Shown here: positions 60,646-64,000 of the stretch, in pieces
How positions within the stretch are numbered: position 1 is the stretch's first letter
How the letters are laid out: every line of letters begins with the position of its first letter
NCBI GenBank assembly: GCA_019321725.1
Contig: CM033120.1
Location: 4,061,341-4,125,340, forward strand
Direction: 5' to 3'
DNA length: 64,000 nucleotides
From: Paulownia fortunei
Lineage: Eukaryota; Streptophyta; Magnoliopsida; Lamiales; Paulowniaceae
Made by a program: the position numbers and the translations under genes
The notes under the pieces: model-generated
The model's database searches: none
What the model saw: only the letters and a program-made list of their open reading frames with translations
Told to the model about the DNA's origin: nothing

Positions 60646-60652
60646 TTTGAAA

Positions 60653-62215
60653 ATATACCAAATTTCTATAAAAAATTTATTTTTTCTTCATTTTAGTCTT
60701 ATCAAAAACTTGAAAACTCAGCAACATGCGGTTCTTTCCTAATTCAAACATTTGGACCATAGGTACATATGCACTAGTCGCACGAGCAACCATGACTACA
60801 TCATCGATTGGACCTGTTTTTGTTGTGGTTATTCTTTAGTTGGGTGTAAAAGCAAATATCTAGATTACAATAAGAAATATCTACAACATGTGATGGATAT
60901 TTTATATTAAAGACTCGAATTGGCAATACATCAACCCTATGACAAGAAAAGAAGTAAAAACTCCTACTAATTAGTTAGCAAGAGAGATTACTAAGCGATA
61001 TTTGCGAAACAATCAATCAAATACAGTCAAATAACAATGAATGACATCTATAGAGATGATAAGTTGTTTCAATTGTATCATGACTCTTGCGTCGACTATA
61101 AATAGAAGATGATCTAGTTGTATCATGGGCTCTCCCTCTGAAATAACTGTAAATAGAAATCACTGGGTGTACCCATACATTAAGCTTGAATATTGTGTTA
61201 GGCCAAACATTTCAATCCACAATTACATTCTTCTTTAAATGTTCGGTAGTTCACTACTAATAGAGACACGTTTAAATAAGTCTTCAAGATTGAAAGTATA
61301 GATCTTAACACCGTAAATGCTTTAGGAGATTTCCAAGTCACACCTATATGACAATCTTTAAATCGAGATCATCTATAGAGATTTGTGACAATCTCTTTCA
61401 AGTTTGAAAATCTAGAGATTTAAGTGAATGAATTTGTGAAGAAATTTTGGGTTCAATTTCTTCTACAGATGGTTTGAGGAAGATCACCCCTTTCAATATA
61501 GAATAAACTTTTGCTCAAATCAATAATACCAAAGGACTTTTTCTTTGATTAGAAATAAATTTATAGATCTACATTCTTGTAAGTCTAACAAAATTTCTTT
61601 CCTCATCATCTTTTCTTATATTTAGTAAAAATTTGTATGTTCTATCTTTTTTATTTTGAAAAGTCTTCATTGGCAATTTGGAGCAAAAAAAATATACATG
61701 TAGGCTTCAGTTAAGTCACACTTGGAGGATGTTGAATGGTTGTCTGATTTAAATTATTTTTTATGTTACAATGCAGAACTAAAAAAATATTTACTCATTT
61801 TTTAAATCCATTTTGTTGTTTGGTAAAGTTGAAAAAAATTGATTATGGAAATTCAATTGTCATGAACTTGGTTGTATGAAAGTCCAATATGTTTTATTAA
61901 CTTGAACAGAATAGTGAAAAATGTGGCTGGCAATTCAAAATTAGATTTCTTATATATCCATATTATACTCTCTAAAATTCGTATGAAAAATCCTCAAGAT
62001 TTACATTGTCCTCATCTATAGATAATAGTTGGCAATTCAATGAGGCATGTTCATGGTAATCAATGCTGCAATTCTCAAAGGTTAAAGGAATGCTGTAATT
62101 TGAGATTTATGTACTGTTCTTTAAAGCAAGAAATTGTGTGTTAGGAATGTAAAAAGGTGTGATGTTTGAGGAAAATTCATAAACTCATCTAAGCACTATA
62201 TGTTCCCCAATTTTA
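60653..62215. other. Unassigned DNA with a TATA-box-like patch
   Basis: No protein-coding frame. Around 61090-61110 a CGACTATAAATAGAAG motif resembles a promoter, followed by C/T-rich transcribed-looking sequence. No gene or LTR partner could be tied to it. Confidence 0.3.
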
Positions 62216-62315
62216 NNNNNNNNNNNNNNNNNNNNNNNNNNNNNNNNNNNNNNNNNNNNNNNNNNNNNNNNNNNNNNNNNNNNNNNNNNNNNNNNNNNNN
62301 NNNNNNNNNNNNNNN
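62216..62315. other. Assembly gap, 100 N
   Basis: Exactly 100 unknown bases; scaffold gap of unknown true length. Confidence 0.98.
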
Positions 62316-62584
62316 ATGACGCTATTTGGCGTTTGAGTAGAGAATTCTCTTTTGATAGTGACACCTGATAGCTGATATAGATAAATTGTGGCCTCGTCGT
62401 CATCCCGAAAGTGAAGTGATTTAACATTCCAATCTAAACCTCAGCTCCAACCTTATCATCTTCTAAATTCCAAACAGATTGTAGTACTAAAAAAATTATA
62501 GGGGGTCATTTGCTACCCGTGCACGCCATAATTCATCTAGTTATAATTTCCATTTAAAGTCTCCTGAATTCATTTGAAAACTGA

Positions 62585-63054
62585 GGCTTTGTTTGTGGTT
62601 AGTTTTATTCCAGTTTTAGTGTTTTTGAGAAAAATAATTTAAAAAATTTATTGTGTGAAGATATATGGAGAATTGTGAATTATTTTAGTTTTAATTTTAA
62701 AAGAGAAAAAATTATAAATATTATGTTAGATTAGTAGTGTCACATTATTATTTCGTATTGTTATTATTGTTTTTAAATTAATATAATAATTAAATAAAAT
62801 AAATATATATTTTTTATAATAAGATAGTTTGAATATGTATAAAGACATACATATATGTGTCTGCATTAATGGTTAGGATTTTTTTATAATCTTTTGGGAA
62901 TGGATGAATAAGTGTTTTAGAGGATTATATCTTTATAATCTTTTGGAAATAGACAAATTTGTGTTTTAGAGGATTCAATGTTTAAATGTTGATTTTATTT
63001 TTTGAAAATATTAAAACTATTGAGACTGAAGATAAATTAATTTCAAACAAAGCC
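62585..63054. mobile_element. MITE, PIF/Harbinger (Tourist)-like, 470 bp
   Basis: Perfect 11-bp terminal inverted repeats GGCTTTGTTTG and CAAACAAAGCC, flanked by the 3-bp duplication TGA (62582-62584 and 63055-63057). Size, TIR style (G-rich start with TTTG) and 3-bp target site fit Tourist-type MITEs. Internal sequence is AT-rich with no ORF and includes a local repeat: CTTTTGGGAATGGATGAATA at 62892 and CTTTTGGAAATAGACAAATT at 62941. Confidence 0.82.
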
Positions 63055-63057
63055 TGA

Positions 63058-63816
63058 AAACCTCTTTTCACTCATTTTTTCAAACGAGGGAAATCCAACT
63101 ATGGTTGGATTCATTTTTATAAATTCTTTTGGGAATACTTTCAAATTTGAGGATAAAATCTCTTGATTTTTGTGTGAAAAAACGTGTTTGAATATAAGAA
63201 AGACATTTGATTTACTTAATTTGAAATGTATAATAACGTGTGAAAAATGGTTTCTAAAAATGAAGTCAAATTTTATAAATGAAATCTAGACTTTTAATAA
63301 TATTAGGCTTTGAAAATACATTTGAAAATGAGGGTCATGCTGTTTTCAAAAGATTTTCAAGATTCCTTATTTGAACCTGCAAGTTACCATGTTTTTGGGA
63401 CCAAAAACACAAAAATACTTCTGCAAATGAATCTAAATAAGCTTACTTTTGAATTATATATTTTGGTGATTGAATAATAACATTTTATCATAGTCGCCAT
63501 TTTCACCAACTATATATCTAGTATTTTGTAGATTCTACTGCTGAAAATATAATGTAGACCAGCGCCATTGTTTGAAATGACTTATCGAATTTGTCACTCA
63601 GACTTCCTATGGGAACACTACTATTGTGTGTGTACAAGGAATGTGAGACCAGTTATAAATAGTTTCAATAATACAAGTCTGCCAAAGACATCTTTCACCA
63701 TCAGAGATGGTCTAAAATCCTCACATTGCAAACTGTAAGGTTGTGCAGTTTAGGGATTGGGTTGCATTTGGACTTCAGCTTGAAAGTATTTTCACTAATT
63801 CAGGCAAGATACTGGA
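63058..63816. other. Presumed 3' flank of the gene ending at 63817
   Basis: AT-rich, no coding frame. The part nearest 63817 would be 3' UTR of the minus-strand gene. Confidence 0.4.
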
Positions 63817-63951
63817 TCAATCTGGGACATAATTTGGCGCCACAGCTAAAATCCTGTCGTTTCTTGATGCAGGTCTAGCATTTTCACCCTCTTCTATTTC
63901 TTGTCTACCATCATCCACAACTATTAGATAGCCTTCCCTTCGTATCAAGCT
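63817..63951 (-). CDS. Last exon of a host gene, unrecognised product
   Basis: After an acceptor TTGTGATGCACAG, the minus strand reads SLIRREGYLIVVDDGRQEIE, EGENARPASRNDRILAVAPN and YVPD, then TGA. It starts in phase 0. The even codon composition, contrast with the AT-rich flank and acceptor support a real terminal exon. The rest of the gene lies beyond the right edge of the window. I do not recognise the family. Confidence 0.6.
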   Translation of the reverse strand, partial: SLIRREGYLIVVDDGRQEIEEGENARPASRNDRILAVAPNYVPD

Positions 63952-64000
63952 CTGTGCATCACAAGCCAATAATCACATGAATGTCTTTTCACTTGCATGT

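Noticed and set aside
61060..61660. Possible LTR or endogenous pararetrovirus promoter around CTATAAATAG
   Set aside because: A TATA-like box alone is weak. No partner repeat, primer site or coding motif was found nearby.
1..64000. CRISPR arrays, operons, prophage or bacterial defence systems
   Set aside because: The window is plant nuclear DNA. The regularly spaced repeats present are Helitron-related units, microsatellites and LTRs, not CRISPR.

Overview
The window is nuclear DNA of a flowering plant, probably a eudicot. It is very AT-rich, has long (TA)n, (CA)n and (GA)n microsatellites, introns with plant-type GT..AG borders, and densely nested plant transposons (Ty3/gypsy, Ty1/copia, hAT, Helitron, MITEs). 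Two runs of exactly 100 N (14629-14728 and 62216-62315) mark scaffold gaps in a draft assembly. I see no prokaryotic or organellar signature. I cannot name the species.

Layout. 1-4286: AT-rich intergenic DNA with microsatellites. 4287-9248: a complete but decayed Ty3/gypsy element on the minus strand, with both LTRs, a 5-bp target duplication and a tRNA-Met primer site. 9576-14567: remains of a two-pore channel gene (TPC1) on the minus strand. Its last three coding exons are intact, but one domain-II exon lies on the opposite strand. 14729-18979: a truncated Athila-like gypsy copy (gag, protease, LTR) on the minus strand beside the first gap. 20427-30663: a longer Athila-like copy on the minus strand. 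Between its broken integrase and its polypurine tract it carries an intron-free LOG-like cytokinin-activating enzyme pseudogene and a second cell-like ORF. 30664-31442: a broken VIN3-like (VIL) gene on the plus strand.

31650-47130: Helitron territory. It holds a decayed RepHel gene on the minus strand (about 32.9-34.7 kb) and a tandem array of roughly 1.4-1.56 kb units (42.1-47.1 kb). Each unit carries Helitron-like 3' hairpin/CTRR ends. Inside this block is a duplicated segment of about 1.6 kb. One copy has a 3.28-kb hAT element (35580-38857) inserted in a MITE, and the other copy shows the empty site. 47130-47404: a terminal-exon-like ORF. 48540-52385: a Ty1/copia element lacking reverse transcriptase. 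53509-57640: a possible unrecognised host gene. 59101-60645 and 62585-63054: non-autonomous inverted-repeat elements. 63817-63951: the last exon of an unrecognised host gene that runs out of the window on the minus strand.

Nearly all coding capacity is mobile-element or pseudogene. The most unusual items are the gypsy element with captured LOG sequence, the strand-switched TPC1 exon, the Helitron array, and the hAT insertion with its internal empty-site control. All protein identities rest on recognition of family motifs by eye; no database search was run.
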